Part shown: one piece after another, positions 1 through 8,933 of the stretch
How the letters are laid out: every line of letters starts with the position of its first letter
Position numbering within the stretch: the first letter of the stretch is position 1
Assembly (NCBI GenBank): GCA_036705565.1
Contig: JAUBUY010000013.1
DNA: 64,000 bases
Strand: one strand, 5' to 3'
Source of the DNA: Microcoleus sp036705565
GTDB taxonomy: Bacteria; Cyanobacteriota; Cyanobacteriia; Cyanobacteriales; Microcoleaceae
Program-made: the position numbers and the translations under genes
Notes under the pieces: model-generated
Seen by the model: the letters and a program-made list of their open reading frames with translations, nothing else
Databases searched by the model: none
Told to the model about the DNA's origin: nothing

Positions 1-1157
1 TTTACCTATCCTACGTTGCCACAGTCGGCCCACCAGATGTTTTGATTGTCGGCAGTTCCCGCGCATTGCAGGGCGTCGATCCCAAACAGCTAAAACAATC
101 TTTGGCCCAAAGAGGTCGGCGGGGCTTAAAAGTATTTAACTTTTCAGTCAACGGCGCAACTGCACAAGTAGTTGACTTTCAACTGCGGCGGCTTTTGAAG
201 CCCGGTCATTTGCCTCAAATGATTATCTGGGCAGACGGCGTGCGGGCATTTAACAGCGGCCGGGACGATCGCACTTTTAATTCGATCGTCGATTCTGAAG
301 GCAGCCAACTTTTAGCAGCAGGCATTCGCCCCCAACTGCCGTCCGATGAGCCCAACGTGATTCCGGCGTGTTACAGATTCCCGCAGCCCTGCGCTAACAA
401 CAATTTCCGCAAAGCATTTACCTCTGTAGATCAACCTTTCAGGGGCGGGCAAGATGCCCAACCCCTATTCCCCACAATCAAATCCCTCTCTAGTGGAACG
501 GGCATCTTGCCCGTTGCTGACACCCAACCCCTACTCCCCCCAATCCAATCCCTCTCTAGTGGAACGGCCATCTTGCCCGTTGCCTCAAATGCTGCAAAAT
601 ATGAGTTAAAACCGATCGCAGCAGATGCAGCAACCCAAAAAGCACAATTGATTCCAGTCTCACGACGGACAACAGTAGCCATCAGACAACTCAACCAATT
701 GGCAGATTCGATCGACTCCAACGGATTCATGGCTATGTCGGGCAAGTACAATCCCAACACTTATTATCGACAACGCGCTTACGTTTCAGGCCAATACGAT
801 CGCGACTACGAAAACTTCAACCTCGGAGGCAAACAAGCAGCAGCCTTTAATTCAGTTGTAGCATTTACCAAAGCTCGCAAAATTCCTCTAATTTTCGTCA
901 ATTTGCCCCTCACCGACGACTACCTAGACGGAACTCGCCTGCGGGCAGAACAGCAGTTTCGGCAGCGAATGCAGCAACTCTCGCGGCAAAAAGGCTTCGC
1001 TTTCCGCGACTTGTCCCAGCGGTGGCCTGGCCGCAATGACTATTTTGTTGACCCCAGCCACCTCAACCGCTTTGGGGCCAGCGCAGTTTCTAGCCTACTC
1101 GCGGCCGATTCCAGCATTATCTGGCCACGGCCCAAATCCAGGCGCAGCGACGGGTAA
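1..1157 (+). CDS. SGNH-hydrolase-like protein (DUF1574-type), 5' end outside window
   Basis: The reading frame is open from the first bases (codons in phase with position 3) and runs to a stop at 1155-1157, so the start lies upstream of the window. The visible part begins with VLIVGSSRALQGVDP, which resembles block I of SGNH/GDSL-like proteins with a GSS nucleophile, and ends with a D-P-S-H-L-N motif (DPSHLNRFG) that matches the catalytic Asp-His block. Such proteins are usually membrane-anchored and linked to modification of exported glycans; the anchor would be in the missing N-terminus. Two 66-bp repeat units are inserted in frame around residues 140-183 of the visible part. The carbamoyltransferase/SGNH operon 2.5 kb downstream may be functionally related. 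Family assignment is moderate; substrate unknown. Confidence 0.65.
   Translation, partial: YLSYVATVGPPDVLIVGSSRALQGVDPKQLKQSLAQRGRRGLKVFNFSVNGATAQVVDFQLRRLLKPGHLPQMIIWADGVRAFNSGRDDRTFNSIVDSEGSQLLAAGIRPQLPSDEPNVIPACYRFPQPCANNNFRKAFTSVDQPFRGGQDAQPLFPTIKSLSSGTGILPVADTQPLLPPIQSLSSGTAILPVASNAAKYELKPIAADAATQKAQLIPVSRRTTVAIRQLNQLADSIDSNGFMAMSGKYNPNTYYRQRAYVSGQYDRDYENFNLGGKQAAAFNSVVAFTKARKIPLIFVNLPLTDDYLDGTRLRAEQQFRQRMQQLSRQKGFAFRDLSQRWPGRNDYFVDPSHLNRFGASAVSSLLAADSSIIWPRPKSRRSDG
459..590. repeat. Two in-frame 66-bp repeat units with a palindromic core
   Basis: Two direct units start at 459 and 525. Each contains a core around GGAACGGGCATCTTGCCCGT, an inverted repeat around CATCTTG. The period of 66 bp is 22 codons, so the reading frame of the SGNH-like gene is preserved and the repeats are translated as SSGTGILPV/SSGTAILPV-type segments. 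Confidence 0.8.
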
Positions 1158-1372
1158 TACGATTTTAGATTTTAGATTTTAGATTTTCGATTAAAGTATT
1201 GGAAATGACAGATTTTGATTTTAGATTTTCGATTAAAGTATTGGAAATGACAGATGAGATAAGGGTTTGGATCTTTCAAAAAATTGGATTACTTTTTGGA
1301 ATTGCTATAAACCAGAGGGAGAGTCTCCGACGGGAGATGCCCTGTGCCATCGGAATAATATTTTTCAGACTA
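1158..1372. repeat. Intergenic TAAAATC heptamer repeats and a duplicated segment
   Basis: Downstream of the SGNH-like gene, GATTTTAGATTTT (heptamer TAAAATC on the other strand) is iterated at 1161-1186. A segment of about 38 bp (reading TTCGATTAAAGTATTGG) is directly repeated at about 1180-1212 and 1222-1254. No convincing gene is seen. Confidence 0.7.
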
Positions 1373-1782
1373 CAGTGCGATCGTCCCGGTCGCGGCAATT
1401 CAGTTTAAAATCTAATCATCTAAAATCTAAAATCTAAAATCTAAAATCGATGTACAGTGCGATCGTCCCGGTGGCGGCAATTCAGTCTAAAATCTAATCA
1501 TCTAAAATCCCAAATCTCAAATCTAAAATCGATGTGCACTGCGATCGTCCCGGTCGCGGCAATTCAGTCTAAAATCTAAAAATCTAAAATCTAAAATCTC
1601 AAATCTAAAATCGATGTGCACTGCGATCGTCCCGGTGGCGGCAATTCAGTCTAAAATCTAATCATCTAAAATCTCAAATCTAAAATCTAAAATCGATGTG
1701 CACTGCGATCGTCCCGGTCGCGGCAATTCAGTCTAAAATCTAAAAATCTAAAATCCCAAATCTAAAATCTAAAATCGATAGG
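1373..1782. repeat. Five-unit tandem array, exact 82-bp period
   Basis: The core TCGTCCCGGT starts at 1381, 1463, 1545, 1627 and 1709, spaced exactly 82 bp each time. Every unit has a conserved half (GCGATCGTCCCGG then CAATTCAGT) and an A/T-rich half made of TAAAATC heptamers. The core alternates between CGGTCGCGGC and CGGTGGCGGC, suggesting a 164-bp higher-order unit. The array ends three bases before the NAD kinase start codon. Confidence 0.9.
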
Positions 1783-1784
1783 TT

Positions 1785-2705
1785 GTGCAACTAAAACAAG
1801 TAATTATCGCCCACAAAGCCAGAGATACCCTCAGCCAGCGGTGGGCAGAACAGTGTGCCCGCCAATTAGAAAGTCGCGGGTGTCAGGTTTTAATGGGGCC
1901 CAGTGGCCCGAAAGATAACCCGTATCCGGTGTTTTTAGCTTCTAGTAATACCCCAATTGATTTAGCGGTAGTTCTGGGGGGCGACGGTACGGCCCTAGCT
2001 GCAGCGCGGAATTTGGCGGCTGACGGCATCCCGATTTTGGCAGCGAATGTGGGGGGACATCTGGGTTTTTTAACCGAGTCTTTTGAGGATTTCCAAAAGA
2101 CTGAGGAGATTTGGGACAGACTTGCGGAAGACAGGTATGCTGTGCAGACGCGGATGATGTTGCAGGCAACAGTTTTTGAGGGAAACAGAACCAATCTCGA
2201 ACCCCAAAGCGATCGATTTTTGGCACTAAATGAAATGTGTGTCAAACCTGCTTCAGCCGATCGAATGCCGAGCTGTATTCTAGAAATGGAAGTTGACGGC
2301 GAAGTAGTCGATCAATATCAAGGCGACGGTTTAATTGTGGCAACTCCCACCGGTTCGACTTGCTACACCGCATCTGCCAACGGGCCGATAATGCACTCAG
2401 GAATGGAGGCGATCGCCGTTACTCCAATTTGCCCTTTGAGTTTATCCAGTCGGGCGATCGTCCTCCCGCCCGGTTCAGTCGTCAGCATTTGGCCTTTAGC
2501 AGATTACGAACTCAGTACCAAACTCTGGACAGACGGGGTTTTAGGTACTGCAATTTGGCCAGGACACCGCGTAGACGTGCGGAGGGCGGACTGCGAAGCC
2601 AAGTTTATCATTTTGCGGGAAAACTATTCTTATTTCAACACTTTGAGGGAAAAACTTCACTGGGCAGGAGCCCGAATTCGGTACAGCAACAATCACCGCA
2701 ATTAA
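1785..2705 (+). CDS. nadK: NAD kinase
   Basis: Phosphorylates NAD to NADP in the cytoplasm. The 306-residue length fits cyanobacterial NAD kinases. The diagnostic GGDGT motif is at residues 65-69, followed by NVGGHLGFLTE, and the second conserved block reads DGLIVATPTGSTCY. The chosen start is GTG at 1785, giving MQLKQVIIAHKARD, the usual N-terminus. The upstream sequence is repeat DNA with only a weak Shine-Dalgarno (GATAGG), so the promoter lies in or before the 82-bp array. Cyanobacteria usually carry two NAD kinases; which one this is cannot be decided here. Confidence 0.93.
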   Translation: MQLKQVIIAHKARDTLSQRWAEQCARQLESRGCQVLMGPSGPKDNPYPVFLASSNTPIDLAVVLGGDGTALAAARNLAADGIPILAANVGGHLGFLTESFEDFQKTEEIWDRLAEDRYAVQTRMMLQATVFEGNRTNLEPQSDRFLALNEMCVKPASADRMPSCILEMEVDGEVVDQYQGDGLIVATPTGSTCYTASANGPIMHSGMEAIAVTPICPLSLSSRAIVLPPGSVVSIWPLADYELSTKLWTDGVLGTAIWPGHRVDVRRADCEAKFIILRENYSYFNTLREKLHWAGARIRYSNNHRN

Positions 2706-3022
2706 TCCCAATCATCGACCATTAATCATTAATCTGTAGGGCGGGTTTTACCAACAATATTTGCCTAAAATCAATAATCTCATAAACCCGCCCCCACAAG
2801 GCGATAAATCGCAATTTACATTTTTATGCTTCGAGCGAAAGAAAGGTTGATCTGGGTTATTAGTGTGGGGGCGGGTTTATATAGATGGTTTGCGGTCATT
2901 AAATATTATTCGTAAAACCCGCCCCTACAGGATGCTATTTTACAGGCAAAACCCACCTTACCCAACGCACAATTTCTGTACTCTGTTAAGATCGCTCAAT
3001 ATCTTGACAAACAGCCTGATCC
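2706..3022. repeat. Intergenic region with two GGGGCGGGTTT inverted-repeat elements
   Basis: Two elements of about 65 bp at 2736-2798 and 2864-2930 start with (GG)GGCGGGTTT and end with AAACCCGCCCC, so each can fold into a hairpin. The same family occurs at 10308-10368, 10443-10503, 10697-10757, 30447-30507 and 57960-58028. They look like small non-autonomous palindromic elements. No gene is seen here. Confidence 0.75.
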
Positions 3023-3508
3023 ATGCAGACTTTTAAAAAATCAACCCGACCTTTCAACCCTCAAGATACATATCCCTGTCCCGTGTGCCGCACCGGTCAA
3101 ATTTCTACCATGCCGATGATGGACGCCCTAGCTTGCAACTTCTGCCAGCACATTTATACCGCAAGCGTTGAAAGACAATCGCTCCAAATGGCCGATCGCC
3201 AACCGCCCGTAACTTGGCACTGGAACGGCAAACAGTGGATAGGAGCCCACCTCGAAGGCGTAGAATTCGGATGGCCCTACTGGGCAGCGGCTATTGGTCT
3301 AATTTTCCTTCCCACTACCTTGCTGGGACTTTCAGCTTACTATTTTCCCCCGGTTCCCGGCAGCAGGTTGTCGTGGCTGCCCCTAGCTTGGACAGGCTTA
3401 GCTTTTTTGTCCCATTTAGGCATTGTGCTGTGGTTGGTAGGTGAATTTTATCAATTCCCGGTGGTAACTTACTTCAGAGCTTGGGGGCGCAGGATAAGCC
3501 GGCGCTAA
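3023..3508 (+). CDS. Zinc-ribbon membrane protein, conserved cyanobacterial hypothetical
   Basis: 161 residues. The N-terminal part holds a four-cysteine zinc ribbon (CPVC at about residues 19-22 and CNFC at about 38-41), followed by a W-rich stretch (TWHWNGKQW) and two hydrophobic segments (about residues 88-109 and 117-143). The C-terminus is basic (RRISRR). The topology suggests a cytoplasmic zinc ribbon attached to a two-helix membrane hairpin. No enzymatic motif is visible and the function is not recognised. It starts with ATG at 3023. Confidence 0.7.
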   Translation: MQTFKKSTRPFNPQDTYPCPVCRTGQISTMPMMDALACNFCQHIYTASVERQSLQMADRQPPVTWHWNGKQWIGAHLEGVEFGWPYWAAAIGLIFLPTTLLGLSAYYFPPVPGSRLSWLPLAWTGLAFLSHLGIVLWLVGEFYQFPVVTYFRAWGRRISRR

Positions 3509-3677
3509 CTTAAATGCTGTCTAACAGCCGATCGTCCGAGGGCTTCCCACCGACATCGATCCAGGTAAAATTAGAGGCGATCGCAAAATTAAATTCCCAA
3601 TCAGCACTGAAGCAGCTATAATCGTTAGCTATTCTAAATAGTCAAAAGCAAACGCATTGCGATTTGTGAGGAGAGCG

Positions 3678-5654
3678 ATGAACATACTTGGAATCTCGGC
3701 GTACTATCACGACAGCGCCGCAGCCTTAATTCGCGACGGAGAAATTATAGCAGCAGCGCAGGAAGAAAGATTTTCCCGCAAAAAGCATGACGCCAGATTC
3801 CCTAAGAATGCGATCGTTTATTGCTTGAAAGAAGCGAACATAGATTTGCGGGAGCTCGATCGAATAGTCTTTTACGACAAACCTTTAGTCAAATTCGAGC
3901 GCCTTCTCGAAACCTATTTAGCCTACGCACCCCAAGGTTTTCGCTCTTTCCTAGCCGCCATGCCGATATGGCTCAAAGAAAAGCTTTACCTCAAAACCAT
4001 GCTCAAAAGAGATCTGGCAGCAATAGCAAACTGCAAAACAAATAAACTGCCATCTCTGCTATTTACCGAACACCACCAATCCCACGCAGCATCCGCATTT
4101 TTCCCCAGCCCGTTTCAAAAAGCAGCCGTTTTGTGCCTCGACGGCGTGGGCGAGTGGGCAACAACCTCAGTTTGGTTGGGAGATGGGAACCAACTTACAC
4201 CTCAGTGGGAAATCGATTTTCCCCACTCCTTGGGTTTGCTTTATTCAGCTTTCACCTATTACACAGGCTTCAAAGTCAACTCTGGCGAATACAAACTCAT
4301 GGGTTTAGCTCCTTATGGCGAACCCAAGTATGTAGACAAGATTCTCAACTATTTAATCGACCTCAAAGATGACGGAACTTTTCGTTTGAACATGGATTAT
4401 TTCAACTATACAGTTGGCTTAACCATGACAAACAAGAAGTTTGACGAACTGTTTGAAGGGCCGCCGCGTCAAGCTGAAGGAAAATTGACTCAGCGAGAAA
4501 TGGACATTGCAGCTTCCATTCAAGTTGTTACCGAAGAAGTTGTTTTGCGACTGTGCAGAACAGTTAAAAAAGAATTGGATGTTGATTATCTTTGTATGGC
4601 CGGCGGCGTTGCTCTCAACTGTGTTGCTAACGGCAGACTCTTGCGGGAAGGTATTTTCAAAGATATTTGGATTCAGCCGGCAGCAGGAGATGCTGGCGGT
4701 GCTTTGGGCGCGGCTTTGGCGATTTGGTATCAGTATTGCGAACAAACTCGCACTGTGAGCGCGAACTCGACAGCAAATAGTAGAGAAGCCCTCAAAACTG
4801 AACTTATCACTACAAACGCAGCGGTTGAGGAGAGGACGGAAGTTCTCACTGCCAACCCAGCGGTGGCAACTGTGGCGAAGTCGGTTGCTCATTTAACTTG
4901 TCACGATCAAATGCGGGGCTCATATTTGGGCCCAAGGTTTACTGACGCAGAAATTCTCGAATATTTGGATGCTGTCAAAGCTAGCTATCATCGATTAGAT
5001 GATGCCGAATTAATGCCGCAGTTGGCGGAAATTTTGGAACAGGGAAATGTGGTGGGATGGTTCCAGGGGCGGATGGAATTTGGGCCGCGGGCTCTGGGCG
5101 GTCGATCGATTATTGGCGATCCCCGCAGTGCTAAAATGCAGTCCGTGATGAACCTGAAAATTAAATATCGGGAATCTTTTCGACCTTTTGCTCCGTCAAT
5201 CTTAGCCGAACGAGTTGCGGATTATTTCGAGATTGACCATTCTAGCCCTTATATGCTATTGGTAGCACCTGTCAAATCCAGTCTCCGCATTCCCATGACT
5301 GCGGAACAAGAGCAGTTGTTTGGCATTGAAAAGCTCAACATTCCGCGATCGGAAATTCCGGCTGTCACCCACGTCGATTACTCGGCTCGCATTCAAACTG
5401 TTCACAAAGAAACCAATCCTCGCTACTATGACTTAATCAGCCATTTTGAAAAGCGATCGGGCTGTTCTATTGTGGTAAATACTTCTTTCAACGTCCGAGG
5501 CGAACCCATTGTTTGCACTCCAGAGGATGCTTACCGCTGTTTCATGCGAACCGAAATGGACTATCTGGTTTTGGAAAATTACTTGCTTCCCAAGTCAGAA
5601 CAAATTCCTTGGAAACAAGATGATGCTTGGAAAAATGAATTTGAACTAGATTAA
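3678..5654 (+). CDS. NodU/SxtI-type carbamoyltransferase
   Basis: Predicted to transfer a carbamoyl group from carbamoyl phosphate to a hydroxyl or amine acceptor, through a TsaD-like N-terminal and a YrdC-like C-terminal part. Family features seen are the N-terminus MNILGISAYYHDSAA, EERFSRKKHD, the EHHQSHAASAFF metal-binding histidines, CLDGVGEW, MAGGVALNCVANG, AGDAGGALGAA, and in the C-terminal half GWFQGRMEFGPRALGGRSI and FNVRGEPIVCTPEDA. The ATG at 3678 is preferred because GAGGAG precedes it by a few bases; an upstream in-frame start would add seven residues. Residues of about 355-408 form an unusual linker without clear family similarity. The next two genes are SxtJ- and SxtK-like, matching the sxtI-J-K order of saxitoxin clusters. 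Confidence 0.9.
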   Translation: MNILGISAYYHDSAAALIRDGEIIAAAQEERFSRKKHDARFPKNAIVYCLKEANIDLRELDRIVFYDKPLVKFERLLETYLAYAPQGFRSFLAAMPIWLKEKLYLKTMLKRDLAAIANCKTNKLPSLLFTEHHQSHAASAFFPSPFQKAAVLCLDGVGEWATTSVWLGDGNQLTPQWEIDFPHSLGLLYSAFTYYTGFKVNSGEYKLMGLAPYGEPKYVDKILNYLIDLKDDGTFRLNMDYFNYTVGLTMTNKKFDELFEGPPRQAEGKLTQREMDIAASIQVVTEEVVLRLCRTVKKELDVDYLCMAGGVALNCVANGRLLREGIFKDIWIQPAAGDAGGALGAALAIWYQYCEQTRTVSANSTANSREALKTELITTNAAVEERTEVLTANPAVATVAKSVAHLTCHDQMRGSYLGPRFTDAEILEYLDAVKASYHRLDDAELMPQLAEILEQGNVVGWFQGRMEFGPRALGGRSIIGDPRSAKMQSVMNLKIKYRESFRPFAPSILAERVADYFEIDHSSPYMLLVAPVKSSLRIPMTAEQEQLFGIEKLNIPRSEIPAVTHVDYSARIQTVHKETNPRYYDLISHFEKRSGCSIVVNTSFNVRGEPIVCTPEDAYRCFMRTEMDYLVLENYLLPKSEQIPWKQDDAWKNEFELD

Positions 5655-5703
5655 TTATTAGTAAGTTGGCAGTGGGCAGTTGTGAGTTGTTAGTTGGCAA
5701 TTG

Positions 5704-5775
5704 TCATTCTTCCTTCTTCCTTCTTCTTTCTTCCCTCTTCCTTCTTCCTTCTTCCTTCTTCCTTCTTCCTTCTTC
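5704..5775. repeat. CTTCTTC heptamer microsatellite
   Basis: Iterated CTTCTTC/CTTCCTT units fill the gap between the carbamoyltransferase and the SxtJ-like gene, just before its ATG at 5779. The complementary GAAGAAG repeat is at 38661-38704. Translation through it from an upstream in-frame start would give a low-complexity FFLLPSS stretch, so it is treated as non-coding. Confidence 0.85.
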
Positions 5776-5778
5776 CCC

Positions 5779-6186
5779 ATGAGCGACGAAATTAAAAAAC
5801 TCGACAAAAAAGGCTTGCGCGATTTCGGGCTGCTAATTGGCGGCTTGATTGCAGTGCTGTTCGGTTTAGCAGTACCTTTACTGCGGCGGCATTCTCTACC
5901 TTGGTGGCCTTGGGCAATCTGCGGAGTGATGGTGCTGCTAGCATTGGTGGCGCCGAAATCGCTTAATCCCGTTTATCACGCGTGGATGCGCTTTGGAATT
6001 ATTCTTAACAAAATCGAAACGCCGATCGTCCTAGGGATAGTTTTTTACCTGATAGTTTGGCCGATGGGAGCGATCAAAAACATTTTCGGCGAAGATGCCA
6101 TGCGGCGAAAACTCAATCCTAAAATGGATACTTACCGCGTCCCAAGTAAAGCAAGAACAAAAGTTAGTATGGAGCGTCCTTTTTAA
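5779..6186 (+). CDS. SxtJ-family membrane protein
   Basis: 135 residues from the ATG at 5779 (MSDEIKKLDKKGLRDFG). Three hydrophobic segments lie at about residues 18-37, 45-62 and 80-98, followed by a basic tail (RRKLNPKMDTYR). The pattern of K-x-L-R-x-FG, then NPVYHAWM and IETPIVLGIVFYLIVWPMG matches the SxtJ family of saxitoxin-type clusters. The molecular role of this family is not established. Its stop codon abuts the GTG of the next gene, so the two are very probably co-translated. Confidence 0.8.
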   Translation: MSDEIKKLDKKGLRDFGLLIGGLIAVLFGLAVPLLRRHSLPWWPWAICGVMVLLALVAPKSLNPVYHAWMRFGIILNKIETPIVLGIVFYLIVWPMGAIKNIFGEDAMRRKLNPKMDTYRVPSKARTKVSMERPF

Positions 6187-6351
6187 GTGTTTGAAGCAAC
6201 TTTAGACTTTCTCAAAGATTTGTGGGCGTTTATGAAAGAACGTCAAAAGTATTGGCTGTTGCCGCTCATTGTGACTTTAGTTTTTTTGGGAGCTTTGATT
6301 GTATTGAGTCAGGGTTCTGTGATTGCTCCATTTATTTACACGCTGTTTTGA
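6187..6351 (+). CDS. 54-residue DUF5989/SxtK-like membrane peptide
   Basis: A short frame begins with GTG immediately after the TAA of the SxtJ-like gene and ends with TGA at 6349-6351. The N-terminus is MFEATLDFLKDLWAFMKERQ, followed by KYWLLP and one transmembrane helix (about residues 24-40), ending SVIAPFIYTLF. The pattern FLKDLW-F-KERKKYWLLP is that of DUF5989 proteins such as SxtK. Position, zero spacing and family all support a real gene that standard length cut-offs would miss. Confidence 0.82.
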   Translation: MFEATLDFLKDLWAFMKERQKYWLLPLIVTLVFLGALIVLSQGSVIAPFIYTLF

Positions 6352-6355
6352 AATA

Positions 6356-7588
6356 ATGAGCAAGTTGAAAAATTTGGGTGTCAATTTGGGTTTGACACTC
6401 GGCGGTTTATTGATGGGGGTGGTAATTGGTGAAATTGGATTGCGGGTAGCCAGGATTGAAGGCTATCCCAAAATAGGAGATTTCGTAGACTCGGCGCCAA
6501 CTCGTTTTCACACTTCCGATCCGAATTTGGGCTGGAAGCTGAAACCTGGTGCGTCGGGGGAGTGGAATGGGGAAGGTGCGAGTTTTGTGCAGGTGAATAG
6601 CGAGGGTTTGCGCGATCGTGAACATACAAAAGTAAAACCTCCAAATACTTTGCGCGTTGCGGTTTTGGGCGATTCTTTCACCGAAGCAATTCACGTACCT
6701 GTCGAACAAACTTTCTGGTCAAAATTGGAACGCAAGTTAGGCAACTGCGAAGCTGTTAAGGGACGCAAAAATGTTGAGGTAATGAATTTCGGGGTGCAGG
6801 GCTACGGTACTGCTCAAGAATTGATAATGCTGCGAGAAAAAGTGTGGGATTACAGTCCTGACATTGTAATTCTTGCCTTTTTTATTGGGAATGATATAAT
6901 TAACAATTCGCCACAATTAGAATACGATCGCTACCGACCATTTTTTGCTTACGATGCTAGCGGCAAGCTAGTACCGGATATGTCTTTTCGCAATCTGGCG
7001 CCGATCGATCGCAACGAAAGAGCAGTTTCCTTCGTAGACCGAATGCCCAGTTTGATAGTCAAAAATTCGCGCATTTTGCAGGTCATTAAAAAAGTAGACT
7101 TAGAAAGGAAAAAGCGCGAGTTATCTGAGGATTTTACCACTTTAAGTACCAAAAACCTCAAGGAACCTGAGAATGCAGCTTGGGAAGAGGCTTGGAGGGT
7201 GACAGAGGGTTTGATAGTGACGATGCGGAATGAAGTCGTGCAGAAAAATGCTGAGTTCTTGCTTGTGACGATCGGCGATCCGATCCAAGTTGAACGGGAT
7301 GCCAAGATGCGAAAAGATTTTACGAAAAAGAACAACATTCAGGATTTGTTTTATCCCGATAGGCGGCTGGAAAAATTGGGCGCGCGCGAGGGTTTTCGGG
7401 TACTGAATTTATCCGAACAGTTTCAAGGTTATACTGAAAAATATCAAGTCTGCGCCCACGGTTTTGATAATTCTGTACCCTGTGGGGGTCACTGGAATGA
7501 ACTCGGACACCGACTGGCTAGTATCCTGATTAACCGCAATTTGTGCGAAAATTTGAAGCAGTCTCAATTCCCCAAAAAACAACCGTAA
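6356..7588 (+). CDS. SGNH/GDSL hydrolase-family protein
   Basis: 410 residues from the ATG at 6356, four bases after the previous stop. An N-terminal membrane segment (about residues 8-25) anchors the protein. Block I reads VAVLGDSFTEA with a Ser nucleophile, a further block reads FFIGNDII (Gly and Asn of the oxyanion hole), and the C-terminal block is GGHWNELGH, supplying His. The family includes esterases and O-acyltransferase-linked proteins acting on exported glycans. Position in the carbamoyltransferase-SxtJ-SxtK unit suggests it processes the same product; this is inference. Confidence 0.8.
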   Translation: MSKLKNLGVNLGLTLGGLLMGVVIGEIGLRVARIEGYPKIGDFVDSAPTRFHTSDPNLGWKLKPGASGEWNGEGASFVQVNSEGLRDREHTKVKPPNTLRVAVLGDSFTEAIHVPVEQTFWSKLERKLGNCEAVKGRKNVEVMNFGVQGYGTAQELIMLREKVWDYSPDIVILAFFIGNDIINNSPQLEYDRYRPFFAYDASGKLVPDMSFRNLAPIDRNERAVSFVDRMPSLIVKNSRILQVIKKVDLERKKRELSEDFTTLSTKNLKEPENAAWEEAWRVTEGLIVTMRNEVVQKNAEFLLVTIGDPIQVERDAKMRKDFTKKNNIQDLFYPDRRLEKLGAREGFRVLNLSEQFQGYTEKYQVCAHGFDNSVPCGGHWNELGHRLASILINRNLCENLKQSQFPKKQP

Positions 7589-7601
7589 TCAGTCAAATTT
7601 C

Positions 7602-8927
7602 ATGAAAGATTCAACGGCGCTGAAAAAAGGCAAAAATATATTAAGTATAATCGCGGTTAATTTGGCGATCGCCTTTATTTCTCTGGAAGCTTTGTCCCTA
7701 GCTTTTTATTTTCTCAACCAAAAACAGTTTTTTTATACCAGAACTAAAGCCAAAGAAAAAGTAGTAGAAGATATTGAAAGGATCGGCATTAGACTTGATG
7801 AATCTATCGTAGAAAGACTGCACCCACTTTTTGGCTATGTACTCAAACAAGGTGCTTTCACCAATGAAAAATTAAAGTTAAAAGTCAACAAACACGGCTT
7901 TTTTTCACTTTACGAATATCCGTTTATTAAAACTAATAAAAATCAAGTTATCATCGGAGTTTTTGGCGGTTCAGTTGCGAATAATTTTGCAGTCGATGAA
8001 TACGTAACTCGCAGATTGTCTAACAAATTGAAAACTTATCCAGAATTTGCCAACAAGGAAATTATTGTTTTAAATTTTGGGAATGGCGGCTACAAACAGC
8101 CCCAACAATTATTGATTTTAAATTACTTTCTGGCTTTGGGTCAAGAATTAGATTTAGTCATCAATATTGATGGTTTTAACGAAGTAGCGCTGTCAAATTT
8201 AAACAACAAAGCCCAAGTAGAAATAGGAATGCCCAGCGTTCAGCACATACAGCCTCTGACTGGTTTAGCCAACAACAACTTGTCGCCGGAAGCGATGAGC
8301 TCGATCGTGCAAATTAACGAAAACAAAAAACAATTAAAAGCAGGTATTGACAAATTGCAAACTTGTCAACTTGCTTTGTGTCACGCTGTCACCTCGCTAC
8401 AGGTGAAACAATTAGTCAACAATTACCAGCAAGCAGTTGTCAAGTACGATTCACAAGTCAAACAATCCAACTCCGACACGGCAAATAGCGGTATAGTCTA
8501 CATTCCCAAAGCTGACTTTGTTTTGCAGGACGCCGCTGCTTTTGACAAAATGGCATCGATGTGGTACGAATCGTCGATCGGCATGAATCAAATTTTATCA
8601 AGTAGAAAAATTAAGTATTTTCACTTTATCCAGCCCAACCAGTATTATCCCACTCAGCGAGCGTTTACCGCCAAGGAAAACGAAATCGCGATTAACAAAG
8701 AGAGTCCCTACATTGAAGGAGTGAAAAAAGGTTATCCGGTGTTGTTGTCCAAAGTCGATGATTTGCAAAAAGCTGGGGTTAATATTTTTAGTGCAGTGAA
8801 TATTTTAGACAATACCAAAGAAACGGTTTACAAAGATGCCTGCTGCCACTATAATTCAGTCGGAGACGAACTATTGGCAAACTATGTTTCTAGTTCTATT
8901 ATTAAAGTAGTAAGAGAATCGAAATAG
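7602..8927 (+). CDS. SGNH-like membrane-anchored protein, tandem paralogue 1
   Basis: 441 residues with one N-terminal transmembrane segment (about residues 15-37). A divergent SGNH layout is visible: FGGSVA in place of GDS, NIDGFNEV as a candidate block III Asn, and KDACCHYNSVG as the Asp/His block with two adjacent cysteines. It shares long identical stretches with the next gene (GGYKQPQQLLILNYFLALGQ), showing tandem duplication. It starts 13 bases after the preceding gene. The sequence is A/T-rich and lysine-rich compared with its upstream neighbours. Substrate unknown. Confidence 0.72.
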   Translation: MKDSTALKKGKNILSIIAVNLAIAFISLEALSLAFYFLNQKQFFYTRTKAKEKVVEDIERIGIRLDESIVERLHPLFGYVLKQGAFTNEKLKLKVNKHGFFSLYEYPFIKTNKNQVIIGVFGGSVANNFAVDEYVTRRLSNKLKTYPEFANKEIIVLNFGNGGYKQPQQLLILNYFLALGQELDLVINIDGFNEVALSNLNNKAQVEIGMPSVQHIQPLTGLANNNLSPEAMSSIVQINENKKQLKAGIDKLQTCQLALCHAVTSLQVKQLVNNYQQAVVKYDSQVKQSNSDTANSGIVYIPKADFVLQDAAAFDKMASMWYESSIGMNQILSSRKIKYFHFIQPNQYYPTQRAFTAKENEIAINKESPYIEGVKKGYPVLLSKVDDLQKAGVNIFSAVNILDNTKETVYKDACCHYNSVGDELLANYVSSSIIKVVRESK

Positions 8928-8933
8928 AGGTTT

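Noticed and set aside
431..760. Minus-strand frame opposite the first gene
   Set aside because: It is a shadow of the repeat-containing coding region on the plus strand.
1373..1782. CRISPR array
   Set aside because: The period is regular, but the whole 82-bp unit is repeated, not only a short repeat, so there are no unique spacers; no cas genes are near.
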